A stretch of DNA of 64,000 bases from Pseudomonas versuta (GCF_001294575.1 NZ_CP012676.1:1674001-1738000), one strand, 5' to 3'. Numbered from the stretch's first letter, positions 17,698 to 27,168 are shown. A program made the numbers and translations. The notes: generated by a model not told the origin, from the sequence alone.

Positions 17698-18062
17698 ATT
17701 ATTTTTCTTTTACCTTTACTTCAGTTTTACGTAGGTGGGTGCCCGAGCCGGAACGCTCTTTGGCGCAAAAATCTGAGTATGTGCCCCCGGACAGGGTCGC
17801 CTGCAGCTCTCTGGCAGGTGCCCAGGGCGGCGCGACTATTCCAATGCGCGAGGGCGCCGTCTAATGCTGTAAATGCCTACCCCATGCTGAAACTGCATGG
17901 GATTTGTCCAGCAATACCTCTGCCGGCAACGGTTCGAATACGCCATTTCGGGGGGCATAAGTGCCGGAATCCGGCCATCGCAGATCAGGGTGAAGCGTTT
18001 TCTGGTTGGCCAAATCAAGGGCTAAAGCCAAGGCCGATGAGCCCTGCACAAAGGCCTTTATG
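17698..18062. other. intergenic region with a doubtful 62-codon ORF
   Basis: Holds the gltP promoter. On the - strand, 17861-18049 (GTG start) encodes 62 residues with a protein-like string (RNGVFEPLPAEVLLD, HAVSAWGRHLQH). The frame continues upstream into the 3' end of the MFS gene and no SD is visible, so it may be the tail of a decayed gene. I did not recognise it. Confidence 0.35.
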
Positions 18063-19601
18063 TTAGTTTTTGGCGGTATTGCCGCTGCCCGATCCGGTAT
18101 TTGCAGATGCTGAAGCCATCAGCAGGGTTGCCGATGACATGTTCGACCATGGCCTGAACACCGCAAAGCTGGCGAGCGCCAGCAACAATACGCTGCTGGC
18201 GCCATACACCAGTACCCAGCCGAAACCCTGGTTCAGGGCCGCGTGAAAGATAGCGGCTGGCACTTCGATCTTGCCGGCCGCCAGGGTTTGCGCTGCGGCC
18301 TGTAATGCCAGCGGGTCAGGCGTACCAGGTAAGGTCTGGCGCAGGCTGGCAGCAATCCCTTCCACCAGTATCCAGCCCATTACGGCGATGTTGATCGCAA
18401 GCGATATCATCCGCGCGCTCATGTCCATGCCGGATGCCATGCCTGTCCTGGCCGGGGGCACGGACCCGGTACTGAGATTGGTCACCGGGGTATTAGTCAG
18501 GCCAAGCCCGGTACCCGCCAGCAAGCAACCGGCGGTCATGCACGCCAGCAGCCACTGCGGGTTCGCGACACCTGTAGCCATCACTATCAGCCCTGCACCT
18601 ATGGCCAGCATTCCGGCGGGAATCATCACCCCCGGGTGGAGGGTGAGCATCAGTCGCTCAGCCAGCGGTGGAATCAACAAGGTCGGGAGGGTGTAAGCCA
18701 GTAGCAGCAATCCACCCTCGAGCCCGCTAAGCCCCATGCCTGTCTGGACGTAGATGGGCAGATAAATCATTAACGGCCAAAAGCTGAAATTCATGCCCAT
18801 GGATCCCAGCAGTGCCCCAGAGAATTGCCGGATCCGGAATACCGAAAAGTCGATCACCGGTTGCGGGTTGAGCTTTTGTGAAATCAGAAAAACCATGAAG
18901 GTCAACAGCGTGGCCAGTGCTGCCCAGCAGACCGTCGCTCTCGACATATCGGGCTGGGGGCCTTGAATAATCAGGTAGGTCAAGCCAAAAACGCTCAACG
19001 CCAACAGCACGATACCGAGGCTATCAAGCTTGCCTGCGGGAGCATCCCGTGACGACTGCACACCTGCCCGGCCGAGGGCTGCGGTCAGCAGTGCCAACGG
19101 CACATGCACCAGAAACACCCATTGCCAGCTCGACAGGGCAACGATCCCCGCGCCGATCACAGGCCCCAATCCCAGCCCTGCGCCAAACACCACACCCCAC
19201 CAGGCAAAGGCTTTGCTGCGGCTGACGGGATCGGCGAACTGTCGGGACAGAATGGAAATCTGGCAAATCAACATCGCGCCCCCGCAGGCTCCTTGCAAAG
19301 CCCTGGCGACAATCAGCAGTGGCGCGCTGTCGGCAAGCCCGCAGGCCAGCGAGGTCAGACCGAACAGCGTCACGCTGGTTAAAAACAGGGTTTTGCGACC
19401 GTAGCGGTCGAGCCAGGCGCCGACCGCCATCAACACCGTGGTACAGGCCAGGGTGTAGGCATTCATGACCCATTGCAGGTCGCTGAAACGGGCTCCGAGC
19501 TGGGTGTCCAGGGTTGGCAGGATCACCGGCACGCTGGATATTTCCAGGCCGAACATCATCGCCGCCAGGCATACCGCCGCCAACGTTACTGGCGCTCTCA
19601 T
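18063..19601 (-). CDS. MFS transporter, DHA2 (EmrB/QacA-like) family
   Basis: 512-aa, ~14 TM drug:H+ antiporter-type exporter. The motif A analogue is WLDRYGRKTLF after TM2, and the motif C-like Gly/Pro-rich TM5 is GVVFGAGLGLGPVIGAGI. I chose ATG 19601 (MRAPVTLAAV) with AAGGA five bases upstream; ATG 19613 is also possible, and the frame opens at 19694. The divergent GlxA/FtrA-type regulator starts 108 bases away, so this exporter is its likely target. Substrate unknown. Confidence 0.9.
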   Translation of the reverse strand: MRAPVTLAAVCLAAMMFGLEISSVPVILPTLDTQLGARFSDLQWVMNAYTLACTTVLMAVGAWLDRYGRKTLFLTSVTLFGLTSLACGLADSAPLLIVARALQGACGGAMLICQISILSRQFADPVSRSKAFAWWGVVFGAGLGLGPVIGAGIVALSSWQWVFLVHVPLALLTAALGRAGVQSSRDAPAGKLDSLGIVLLALSVFGLTYLIIQGPQPDMSRATVCWAALATLLTFMVFLISQKLNPQPVIDFSVFRIRQFSGALLGSMGMNFSFWPLMIYLPIYVQTGMGLSGLEGGLLLLAYTLPTLLIPPLAERLMLTLHPGVMIPAGMLAIGAGLIVMATGVANPQWLLACMTAGCLLAGTGLGLTNTPVTNLSTGSVPPARTGMASGMDMSARMISLAINIAVMGWILVEGIAASLRQTLPGTPDPLALQAAAQTLAAGKIEVPAAIFHAALNQGFGWVLVYGASSVLLLALASFAVFRPWSNMSSATLLMASASANTGSGSGNTAKN

Positions 19602-19708
19602 CGATTCCTTCATGCTGCATGACTTCCATGGGTTCAAGTTCAGGCAGCGATGATCAGGGGAGGGCGCACGGGTGGAAATCGGCATAAAGGCCATGTATCG
19701 TCAATTTC

Positions 19709-20704
19709 ATGCCAAAACTCATTGATGACACTCTTGCCCCCTTTAACGCCATGCTGGTGGTACTGGCTTACGATCAGCTGTGCACTTTCGAGTTCGGCAC
19801 CGCCATCGAGGCATTCGGGCGCGATGATCCGCAGCGCAAGGCACCGCTCTACGATCTGCGGGTTGCTGCTGTGGAGCCGGGACCGCTGAGGGCCTTCGGG
19901 GGTGTGCAGATCGTTGTGCAAGGAGGGCTTGAGTTACTGGCGCAGGCCGGCACCATTGTCATCCCGGGCTGGCGCGACCTTGCACCGGACGTGCCCGCAG
20001 AACTGCTTGAGCAATTGAGGGCGGCCAGTGCCCGGGGCTGCCGGATTGTCACGATTTGTGCCGGCACCTTTGTACTTGCAGCCACCGGCTTGCTGGCGGG
20101 CAAGCGTGCCACTACCCACTGGCATCATCACCTGGCCCTGGCCCGTGCCTACCCGGATATCCAGGTTGAGCCCTCGGTGCTTTACGTCGATGAGGGCGAC
20201 ATCCTGACGTCCGCGGGCAGCTCCTCCGGGATCGATGCCTGCCTGCATTTGATCCGCCGCGACTTTGGCCCTGACGCTGCGAACCGCGCCGCCCGGCGCA
20301 TGGTGACGCCTCCGCACCGGTTGGGGTGTCAGGCGCAATACATTGAGCAACCCGTCAGCGTCAAACCCGGCAGCAGCCTGGCGCCCCTGCTGGATCAGTT
20401 GCGGGCGCACCCGAACAGCGAAATTGATATTGCGCATTTAGCCCGCATCGTCAACATGAGCCGCCGCACCTTCCTGCGCCGCTTTCACGATGCCACCGGC
20501 ACCACTCCCGGCGACTGGTTGCTTGGGGTCCGGCTAGAGCGTGCCAAGGTCTTGCTGGAGACCAGCGTATTGTCCATACCGCGGATTGCCGAACAATGCG
20601 GGCTGGGTTCGGCAGAGAACTTGCGCCACCACTTTCGCAACAAACTGGGGAGCAGTCCTACCTGTTATCGCAAACAGTTCGGGCGGGCAGTGCCGGCTGA
20701 TTGA
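19709..20704 (+). CDS. ftrA: GlxA/FtrA-type AraC family transcriptional regulator
   Basis: 331 aa. The N-terminal DJ-1/PfpI-like domain (VVLAYDQLCTFEFGTAIEAFG, TICAGTFVLAATGLLAGKRATTHW) is followed by an AraC-type double HTH from ~residue 230 (DIAHLARIVNMSRRTFLRRFH, and IPRIAEQCGLGSAENLRHHF). The LCTFEFG signature and the layout match the FtrA group. It is divergent to the DHA2 exporter gene and probably controls it from the shared 108-bp gap. Confidence 0.88.
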   Translation: MPKLIDDTLAPFNAMLVVLAYDQLCTFEFGTAIEAFGRDDPQRKAPLYDLRVAAVEPGPLRAFGGVQIVVQGGLELLAQAGTIVIPGWRDLAPDVPAELLEQLRAASARGCRIVTICAGTFVLAATGLLAGKRATTHWHHHLALARAYPDIQVEPSVLYVDEGDILTSAGSSSGIDACLHLIRRDFGPDAANRAARRMVTPPHRLGCQAQYIEQPVSVKPGSSLAPLLDQLRAHPNSEIDIAHLARIVNMSRRTFLRRFHDATGTTPGDWLLGVRLERAKVLLETSVLSIPRIAEQCGLGSAENLRHHFRNKLGSSPTCYRKQFGRAVPAD

Positions 20705-20755
20705 ATAGAGCGCGCCAAGGCGGTTCACCTCGACAGGTCATTAAACGGGATCTAC

Positions 20756-21187
20756 ATGGACGAGCAAGAGGTTTGCAGCAACAGCCACTGGGCAGTGACT
20801 CATCGGCGAGATGCCCGTTACGACGGCTACTTGATCATGTCATCGGTACAGGTCGCATCCGACCTCAGCGATTTAAGCGACCAGGCGCTGTCATCCCTGG
20901 GGCTAATGATGAAAACCCTGGAGTGCCTGCTGGTAAAGGCGTATTCGCCCTACAAGGTGGTGTTTTACAAATTGGGTTTCTCCCCGGGTTTCAACGTACA
21001 TTTTCATGTTGCTCCCGTCTCCCGGGCCTTGCTGTCAGAGATAGCAGAACACCCCGCATACCCCGACGAGCCTGACGGAAATGACGTCATCCTTTATCTG
21101 AGTCGGCACTATTGCGAAAGACCTCTGCGCGCAGAGGAAACCGCAAAACAGCGCTCGGCGGTTCGTCTGCTGCGCACTTTTGTGTGA
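20756..21187 (+). CDS. HIT-like protein with degenerate histidine triad
   Basis: 143 aa. The region FNVHFHVAPV (residues 79-88) resembles the histidine-triad motif HxHxHxx, but the third His is Ala (H82, H84, A86). HIT proteins hydrolyse or transfer nucleotidyl groups through the middle His of the triad; H84 is retained, so a reduced or altered activity is possible. The preceding stretch (DARYDGYLIMSSVQVASDLSDLSD) fits the HIT N-terminal layout. GGGA precedes ATG 20756. It is transcribed behind the AraC-type gene (51-base gap). Confidence 0.65.
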   Translation: MDEQEVCSNSHWAVTHRRDARYDGYLIMSSVQVASDLSDLSDQALSSLGLMMKTLECLLVKAYSPYKVVFYKLGFSPGFNVHFHVAPVSRALLSEIAEHPAYPDEPDGNDVILYLSRHYCERPLRAEETAKQRSAVRLLRTFV

Positions 21188-21774
21188 ACAAATACCCATC
21201 AGTGGAGGGTTGCAGTCCGGTGCCTTGTCGTTTCTTCAACTGTGTTGCTATGTGGTTTGTTCTCTCATATCGGGCATAAAATTTGTATTTATTGACCGGT
21301 ATCGACTGAGGCGTGCAGGTTCGGCCATGTAGTTCGATCGCAGAATTGTGCGTTACGCCAGTGCCGCTTCAATCTGCAGTCCCGATGAAACAAGGCTTAT
21401 AGCCTTAAAAGTGTGCAAAGGTAACGACTGCCTGCTGCGTTGTGTAGCCTCGTAACGCTTCTTTGACCTATTGACTGATTCCACATAATTGTTGGCGTCG
21501 CTGGGTTTTGACTGAGTGACACTCCGGTCTGGCGATCTGCTAAGCATGCTGTTAGCGCTCAAAAATCTCCTCTTGGACCCTCTGCACGCAGTAACCATTG
21601 GCTATTGAGAGAGACTTGATTGCGGCCCCGGCATCACGGCATTCCAGGGGCGTTCGTTTGGCGAGTGAATAGTGGCTGCCAATCGGTCATTCCAACCCCG
21701 AATCGGTCAATGGCATATGCAATGCAGTCTTGCAGGCATTACAGATGCTGCCACTTCACCAGACAGGCTTGATC
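21188..21774. other. intergenic region before the flavoprotein/kinase operon
   Basis: About 590 bases without a confident gene. A leftward open frame at 21353-21598 has a Lys/Arg-rich part (NNYVES, KKRYEATQRS) vaguely like the C-terminus of IS6-type transposases, but the match is too weak to call. The promoter for the operon starting at 21775 must be here or just upstream of 21730. Confidence 0.35.
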
Positions 21775-23184
21775 ATGACGAAACCATTCCCGAATCAGAC
21801 CGATGCCTACGACGTTGTCGTTATTGGCGGCGGCGTTGTGGGATGCGCGATGGTACGGCGCTTTACCCTCGAAGGCGCGCGGGTGCTCCTTCTGGAGAAA
21901 AGCCCTGACATCCTTTCCGGCGCCAGCAAAGGCAACAGCGCCATTTTGCATACCGGCTTCGATGCGCCGACCGCAAGTCTCGAACTGCAGTGCATGAAAG
22001 ACGGCTACCGGGAATACCTGGATATTCGCTCGAAAATGTCGCTGCCCCTGCTGGAAACCGGGGCAATGGTCGTGGCCTGGAATGAGGCTGACCTGCACAA
22101 GCTGCAGGGGATTGTTCAGCAGGCCCATGACAACGGTGTCGCGGACGTCTCGTTGATCGATCGCCAACAGGTGCACGCCCTGGAACCGTACCTGGCACTG
22201 AACGCACTGGGGGCGGCCAGGGTCCCGGGTGAATTTTTGATTGATCCGTGGTCGGCCCCGTTGGGCTATCTGCTGCAGGCGCTGATGCACGGCGCTGAAG
22301 TGAAATTCAATACACAAGTCGACGGCGGCCGGTTTGATGGTCAGATCTGGTCTCTGGAGACCACTGCCGGGATGATCCGTGGCAAGACCATCATCAACTG
22401 CGCCGGTTTGTTCGGCGATGTGCTGGAGCAAAAGCTGCTGGGCCAGTCAAGCTTCTCGATCCATCCGCGCAAGGGCCAATTTGTGGTGTTCGACAAGGCA
22501 GCAGCCCGCTACCTGACGAACATCATCTTGCCGGTTCCGAATGAACGAACCAAAGGCATCGTCCTGACCCGCACGGTCTACGGCAATCTGCTGGTCGGGC
22601 CTACGGCCGAAGAACAGCAAGACCGGATTCATGCAGGGCTGGACAGCGAGGTGCTGCAACAGTTGGTGGATGCTGCGGTTGAGCGTATTCCGCAACTCGA
22701 GGGCATGCCTGTCACGGCAACCTACGCCGCGCTGCGACCTGCAAGTGACAAGAAAGAGTATCGGGTGGGCCGGGTCGAAGGTAAAAACTGGATGACCGTC
22801 GGCGGCATTCGCTCAACGGGGCTGACCGCTGCGCTGGGGATCGCAAAGCACGTGTTCAGCCTTTACCAGGAACACCATGTGCCGCTCCCTGCTACCAGCC
22901 TGCAATGGCCGGCGCTGCCTAACCTTGCCGAACATTTGCCGCGGGATTATCAGCGCCCCGGCTACGGGGAAATCATTTGCCACTGTGAAATGGTCACCCT
23001 CAGAGAAATCGAGAATGCTCTGGCCAGTGCACTTCCACCCGGCGATCTGGGGGGGCTGAAGCGCCGCACCCGTGCCTGCATGGGGCGCTGTCAGGGTTTT
23101 TATTGTGGGGCCCGGGTAGCTGAGCTAAGCGCCGGCCATCTGGCCATTCCCCTCGCTACAGGTGTTTGTCATGAATCCCATTGA
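21775..23184 (+). CDS. GlpA-like FAD-dependent oxidoreductase with C-terminal [2Fe-2S] (BFD-like) domain
   Basis: 469 aa. The N-terminal FAD motif is YDVVVIGGGVVGCAMVRRF (residues ~12-30), followed by the DAO-type fold (GASKGNSAILHTGFDAP; RKGQFVVFDK). The last ~75 residues hold four Cys in CHCEMV and CMGRCQGFYC, the BFD-like iron-sulfur domain of GlpA. It resembles the catalytic subunit of anaerobic glycerol-3-phosphate dehydrogenase, so it likely oxidises a phosphorylated polyol or hydroxyacid. Start ATG 21775 has AGG upstream; the frame opens at 21730. It overlaps the next flavoprotein gene by 14 bases, and the FGGY kinase follows, which implies a kinase-then-dehydrogenase pathway. Confidence 0.85.
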   Translation: MTKPFPNQTDAYDVVVIGGGVVGCAMVRRFTLEGARVLLLEKSPDILSGASKGNSAILHTGFDAPTASLELQCMKDGYREYLDIRSKMSLPLLETGAMVVAWNEADLHKLQGIVQQAHDNGVADVSLIDRQQVHALEPYLALNALGAARVPGEFLIDPWSAPLGYLLQALMHGAEVKFNTQVDGGRFDGQIWSLETTAGMIRGKTIINCAGLFGDVLEQKLLGQSSFSIHPRKGQFVVFDKAAARYLTNIILPVPNERTKGIVLTRTVYGNLLVGPTAEEQQDRIHAGLDSEVLQQLVDAAVERIPQLEGMPVTATYAALRPASDKKEYRVGRVEGKNWMTVGGIRSTGLTAALGIAKHVFSLYQEHHVPLPATSLQWPALPNLAEHLPRDYQRPGYGEIICHCEMVTLREIENALASALPPGDLGGLKRRTRACMGRCQGFYCGARVAELSAGHLAIPLATGVCHESH

Positions 23185-24409
23185 AATCCAGTACGTTGAT
23201 GTCGCCATTGTCGGTGGTGGCCCGTCGGGCCTTTCGGCTGCGATAGAGCTGCGCAGGCTTGGCGTATCCAGAGTGGTGGTGATTGAGCGCGAGCCGCAAG
23301 CGGGCGGCATACCGCGCCATTGCGGGCATCCGCCTTTTGGCTTGCGCGAATACGCAAGGGTTTATACCGGTCCCGATTACGCCCGGCGCAACGTGGATGA
23401 GGCGTTAAAGGCCGGCGTGGATATTCGGCTTCAACACTCGGTAACCCGGCTGGGGGACGATGGCCTTCTGGAGGTTGCAACGCCCGACAAGGCAATCATT
23501 ATCCAGGCCGGTCGCGTGCTGATTGCCACAGGCGCAAGGGAAACCCCGCGTTCTGCCCGCCTGGTAGGGGGCGATCGCCCGCTCGGGGTCATCAATACCG
23601 GGGCCTTGCATTCCTATCTCTACCTTGAACACCTCAAGCCTTTCGAGCGGCCATTGATTGTGGGGACCGAGCTGGTCAGTCTGTCTGCGGTGCTGAGCTG
23701 CCGTCGTGCCGCAATCAAGCCCGTGGCGATGATCGAGAGCAATGCTAGGGCCACGGCCCGCTGGCCGTTGTCCCTGTTCCCCAGGCTGTGCGGGGTACCC
23801 ATGTACTTCGGTGCGCAGTTGCTGGAGATCCACGGCACCGGCCGGGTAGAGGGCGCAAGCGTGCGGCTGGCCAATGGCAGTGTCAGGCAACTGGACTGTG
23901 ACGGGGTGTTGCTTACCGGGTGTTTTATCCCTGAGTCCAGCCTGGTGCGAATGAGCAATCTGAAGCTGGATCTCAAGAGTGGCGGGCCGGAAATTGACCA
24001 GTACGGTCGCTGTTCCGATCCGGTGTACTTCGCTGCGGGCAACCTGTTGCGGCCTGTCGAAACCGCAGGCTGGTCGTTCCGTGAGGGCCGTAAAATAGCC
24101 GCCATGATGGTCAAGGACATGCACGGCCAGCTTCCGGATGCAGAGCATGGGGTGCCAATCATCTGCAAGGGCGGGTTGAAACTGTGTGTGCCACAACGCT
24201 TGAACCTCTCTTCAGTAGCCGGTATGACGCACCTGCAAATGAGGGTGGGCAAGGCAGTCAAAGGGCGTCTGGTGGTGCGCGCGGATGGCAAGGAACTTTG
24301 GTCGCGTGCCGGCTCCTGCCTGCCGGAGCGCCGGCTGCTGGTGCCGATTGCAAGTTTGAATGTGCCAAAGGGCGTGCAGCAACTCGAAGTCGACTTTGTC
24401 GGCCAATAA
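23171..24409 (+). CDS. FAD/NAD(P)-binding oxidoreductase, partner of the GlpA-like protein
   Basis: 412 aa. An N-terminal dinucleotide motif, DVAIVGGGPSGLSAAIELRR, is followed by EREPQAGGIPRHCGHPPFG, a second ATG-type motif VLIATGARETPRSAR and a C-terminal extension of ~80 residues. The layout resembles the flavoprotein partners of GlpA-like enzymes (GlpB or NADH-oxidase-like subunits), which pass electrons to quinone or NAD+. ATG 23171 overlaps the previous gene, so translation is coupled. No GlpC-type iron-sulfur membrane subunit is present; the electron acceptor is therefore open. The tail (RLVVRADGKELWSRAG...) could be a protein-protein contact region. Confidence 0.8.
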   Translation: MNPIEIQYVDVAIVGGGPSGLSAAIELRRLGVSRVVVIEREPQAGGIPRHCGHPPFGLREYARVYTGPDYARRNVDEALKAGVDIRLQHSVTRLGDDGLLEVATPDKAIIIQAGRVLIATGARETPRSARLVGGDRPLGVINTGALHSYLYLEHLKPFERPLIVGTELVSLSAVLSCRRAAIKPVAMIESNARATARWPLSLFPRLCGVPMYFGAQLLEIHGTGRVEGASVRLANGSVRQLDCDGVLLTGCFIPESSLVRMSNLKLDLKSGGPEIDQYGRCSDPVYFAAGNLLRPVETAGWSFREGRKIAAMMVKDMHGQLPDAEHGVPIICKGGLKLCVPQRLNLSSVAGMTHLQMRVGKAVKGRLVVRADGKELWSRAGSCLPERRLLVPIASLNVPKGVQQLEVDFVGQ

Positions 24410-24435
24410 CAACCCATACGGCGAGGAGACTTTAA

Positions 24436-25851
24436 ATGCGTATTGCCGCTCTCGATCAAGGCACCACCAGCACCCGGGTGCTGGTGGTGACCGAAAATGG
24501 CTCGGCCGACATCCAGCTGTCGCTCCGTCACCAGCAGCACCATCCACAGCCGGGCTGGGTAGAGCACGATCCGCTTGAGTTGCTGAGCAACATTGAGCGG
24601 TGCCTGGAAGCCACGGGCCAGGTGGACGCCATCGGGATCGCCAATCAGGGGGAGAGTTGTCTGGCGTGGGATGCCAGGACCGGAGAGCCTTTATCTGCGG
24701 TCATCGTCTGGCAGGATAATCGTACCTCTGCACAGATCGCCAGGCTGCGCAGTGACGGCGGCGAGACATTGACCCTGGAGCGGGCCGGGCTGCCGCTGGA
24801 CCCTTATTTTTCGGCCAGCAAACTCGCCTGGATAGTACAAAACCTGCCCGCCGCCCAGAACGCCCTGAAAGCGGGCCGGTTGCGTCTGGGTACCACGGAT
24901 GCCTACTTTCTGGATCGCCTCACCGGTGTCTTTGCCACCGATGTCACCACCGCATCGCGAACCTCGCTGATGAATCTGTCTACCGGGCAATGGGACAGCG
25001 AGCTGTGCGAATTATTTGGCGTGCCCATTGAGACGCTGCCTGAAATCCGCGATACCGTCGGCCACTTTGGCGAGATTGGGGTGACCCCGGTAACGGCATC
25101 CATTGTCGATCAGCAGGCCTCTCTCTATGGTCACGGTTGCCGTGAAGAAGGCGATGCAAAGATTACCTTCGGTACCGGTGCATTCGCGCTGACCCTGACC
25201 GGCGAGCAAATTATCAGGGCTCCGGAAAAGGGACTTTTGGCAACCATCGCCTGGCAGATAAACGGCAAGCCGACCTATGCCATGGATGGCGGCGTTTATG
25301 ATGCGAGCGCGGCGGTCGAATGGGCAGGGCGGCTCGGCTTGTTCTCGGACTTTTCGCAGCTTGCGGCTTTTGATCAGCCGCCAGCCATTTCCCGGCAGCT
25401 GGCATTTGTGCCTGCGTTGTCCGGGCTCGGCTGCCCGCACTGGGATCGAAGTGCAGCAGCGCTCTGGGTCGGCATGAATGGCGGTACGACACGCGAGGAC
25501 ATGTGCCAGGCATTGCTTGAAGGCGTTGCGTTGCGCAGTGTTGAAGTGATCACGTCCATGGATGATTTCTTGAATGTGACCGATCATTTATCCATCGACG
25601 GCGGGCTGGCGCGCAGCCCCTATTTTGCCCAGTTTCTCGCGGATACCTTGCAACGCAGCATTGTCACCCAGCGTTTTGACGAACTGACTGCCTTCGGTTG
25701 TGCCGCTCTGGCCGCTAAAGGCATAGGTGTCGAACTCAAAGCCCCGCGCAACACCAGTACCACGTTCCGACCCAAAGCCAGCGCCGGGGAGGCGCTGCAA
25801 TGGCGAGCTACCTTCGCCGATGCCGTGAAGCGCTGCACCCACTGGCGTTAG
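24436..25851 (+). CDS. FGGY-family (glycerol-kinase-like) carbohydrate kinase with altered substrate pocket
   Basis: 471 aa with the ATPase motif DQGTTSTR (residues 7-14), DPYFSASKLAWI (Tyr124), TTASRT and VDQQASLYG (Asp225-Gln226), all close to glycerol kinase. In GlpK, glycerol is held by Arg83, Glu84, Tyr135 and Asp245. Here the Arg of the NQRE motif is Gly (NQGES, Gly72-Glu73) while Glu, Tyr and Asp are kept, so a substrate larger than or different from glycerol is inferred. It is also ~30 residues shorter than GlpK. GAGGAG precedes ATG 24436, 26 bases after the second flavoprotein, forming a three-gene operon. Confidence 0.85.
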   Translation: MRIAALDQGTTSTRVLVVTENGSADIQLSLRHQQHHPQPGWVEHDPLELLSNIERCLEATGQVDAIGIANQGESCLAWDARTGEPLSAVIVWQDNRTSAQIARLRSDGGETLTLERAGLPLDPYFSASKLAWIVQNLPAAQNALKAGRLRLGTTDAYFLDRLTGVFATDVTTASRTSLMNLSTGQWDSELCELFGVPIETLPEIRDTVGHFGEIGVTPVTASIVDQQASLYGHGCREEGDAKITFGTGAFALTLTGEQIIRAPEKGLLATIAWQINGKPTYAMDGGVYDASAAVEWAGRLGLFSDFSQLAAFDQPPAISRQLAFVPALSGLGCPHWDRSAAALWVGMNGGTTREDMCQALLEGVALRSVEVITSMDDFLNVTDHLSIDGGLARSPYFAQFLADTLQRSIVTQRFDELTAFGCAALAAKGIGVELKAPRNTSTTFRPKASAGEALQWRATFADAVKRCTHWR

Positions 25852-25907
25852 ATGCCGGGCAACCGGATTCAGCGAGGGGCAGACAACCGCGTTCGCCCCT
25901 CGATCAT

Positions 25908-26690
25908 TCATGGCCAGTCGGGTTTGTTCAGGGCGGGGGCCTCATGCACCTCAACCCGGGCGTCGGCCAATGCTTTGGCAAGTTCACCCATGGGTTTTCG
26001 ATCGATCACAAGCCGGTCAATCCGCTCCAGCGGGAACACCTGGAACAGCGCTCTTTTGCCCAGCTTCGAAGAGTCTGCAATGACGGTCAGGTAGCGTGTA
26101 CGCGCAATCATCGCCCGGGTGATTTCCGCTTCCTCAATCGAAAAGTCAAAAGCCCCGTCCGTGCTCAGCGCACCAATCGTCACCACGGCATGTTCGGCGT
26201 TAAATCTGGCGATTTGCTCCATGGCCAGTGCGCCGGTGTTCTGCTCCGATTCGGGGCGATATTCCCCTCCGATCATAAATACTCGATTGCCGCTTGCGCC
26301 AATACTAGCCGCGATTTGCAGTGAGTTGGTAATCACCGTAATGCGATTGAGGCGCGCCAGGTCCCGGGCAAAAAACAAGGTGGTGGTGCCCGTGTCGATG
26401 AGGATGCTGTCGCCGGGTGCGTAGAGCCCTGCCGCATATTTGGCCACTGCCCGTTTTTCCTGGGAGAACTCGTTCATCCGTGTCTGAAACGCGTTTTCGT
26501 GTTCGCCGCAGGGTGGCAGCGATGCACCGCCATGGAATTTGGTGACTTGCCCATCCTCGGCCAGAGAGGTCAAATCCCTGCGAATGGTTTCCTGTGACGT
26601 GCTCAGGGTTCGTGCCAGTTCGTCGACCGAAATCCGCTCGCGCTGACGAAGCAGTTCAAGGATGTGTTGTCGTCTTTCGTTGGGGCGCAT
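25908..26690 (-). CDS. DeoR family transcriptional regulator
   Basis: 260 aa from ATG 26690 (MRPNERRQHILELLRQRERISVDELA), preceded by GAGGA. The frame is open to 26753 but that part is unlikely. An N-terminal HTH_DeoR (ELARTLSTSQETIRRDLTSL) is followed by the DeoRC sugar-phosphate sensor domain (IDTGTTTLFFARDL, VIADSSKLGKRALF). Such repressors respond to the phosphorylated intermediate of the pathway they control, here presumably the product of the neighbouring kinase. It is convergent with the kinase gene and divergent from the EutH-like gene, so it probably controls both. Confidence 0.88.
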   Translation of the reverse strand: MRPNERRQHILELLRQRERISVDELARTLSTSQETIRRDLTSLAEDGQVTKFHGGASLPPCGEHENAFQTRMNEFSQEKRAVAKYAAGLYAPGDSILIDTGTTTLFFARDLARLNRITVITNSLQIAASIGASGNRVFMIGGEYRPESEQNTGALAMEQIARFNAEHAVVTIGALSTDGAFDFSIEEAEITRAMIARTRYLTVIADSSKLGKRALFQVFPLERIDRLVIDRKPMGELAKALADARVEVHEAPALNKPDWP

Positions 26691-26911
26691 GTTCAATCCT
26701 CTCAGTGCTACGCGAATGCTCTTTGGCCGCGCATTGCTGTTACCCGGGCACACAAATGATGCCGGGGTAACGACGTCAGTGAATAGCTGCTCGCCATGGA
26801 AGACTTCAGCGTTTGGTATTCACCTTTGCCGCCACACATCGCTGGCCCATTGCTTTCAAGGGGTCGCTCAAGAGTACGGAATAAAAATGACCGATTCCAG
26901 TGGGTTTAACG

Positions 26912-26930
26912 ATCAAAACCACATCAAAAC
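26912..26930. promoter_or_regulatory. direct repeat, possible DeoR-type operator
   Basis: ATCAAAAC occurs twice (26912-26919 and 26923-26930) one helical turn apart in the gap between the DeoR gene and the EutH-like gene. Repeats of this kind are common DeoR operators. The assignment is an inference. Confidence 0.35.
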
Positions 26931-27168
26931 AACAAATGGCATGCGAAGTGGTTACTAATACGGCGTGAGTGAAACCTTTGGGCGCAGATACACAGCGTGC
27001 AGACGATGAAGCACAAACAAAACAGGGTATTTGAGTCCTGGTCGCTTCGGTTGATCCCCGGTGGATTTTCGCGAACGATCCAGCAATCGGTTTATGAGCC
27101 TCAGCGCTCATTCGTTGGTGCGACCAGCTTTGGCTGCGCCCGTTCAAGCATTTGATTCAGCACAGGTG

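Noticed and set aside
16414..18066. 550-codon + strand open frame
   Set aside because: It is antisense to gltP and its protein is Gln/His/Arg-rich without domain character; gltP on the other strand is a clear family member.
21353..21598. possible IS6-type transposase C-terminus on the - strand
   Set aside because: Only NNYVES and a basic stretch resemble the family; no DDE residues, no terminal inverted repeats seen, so not called.
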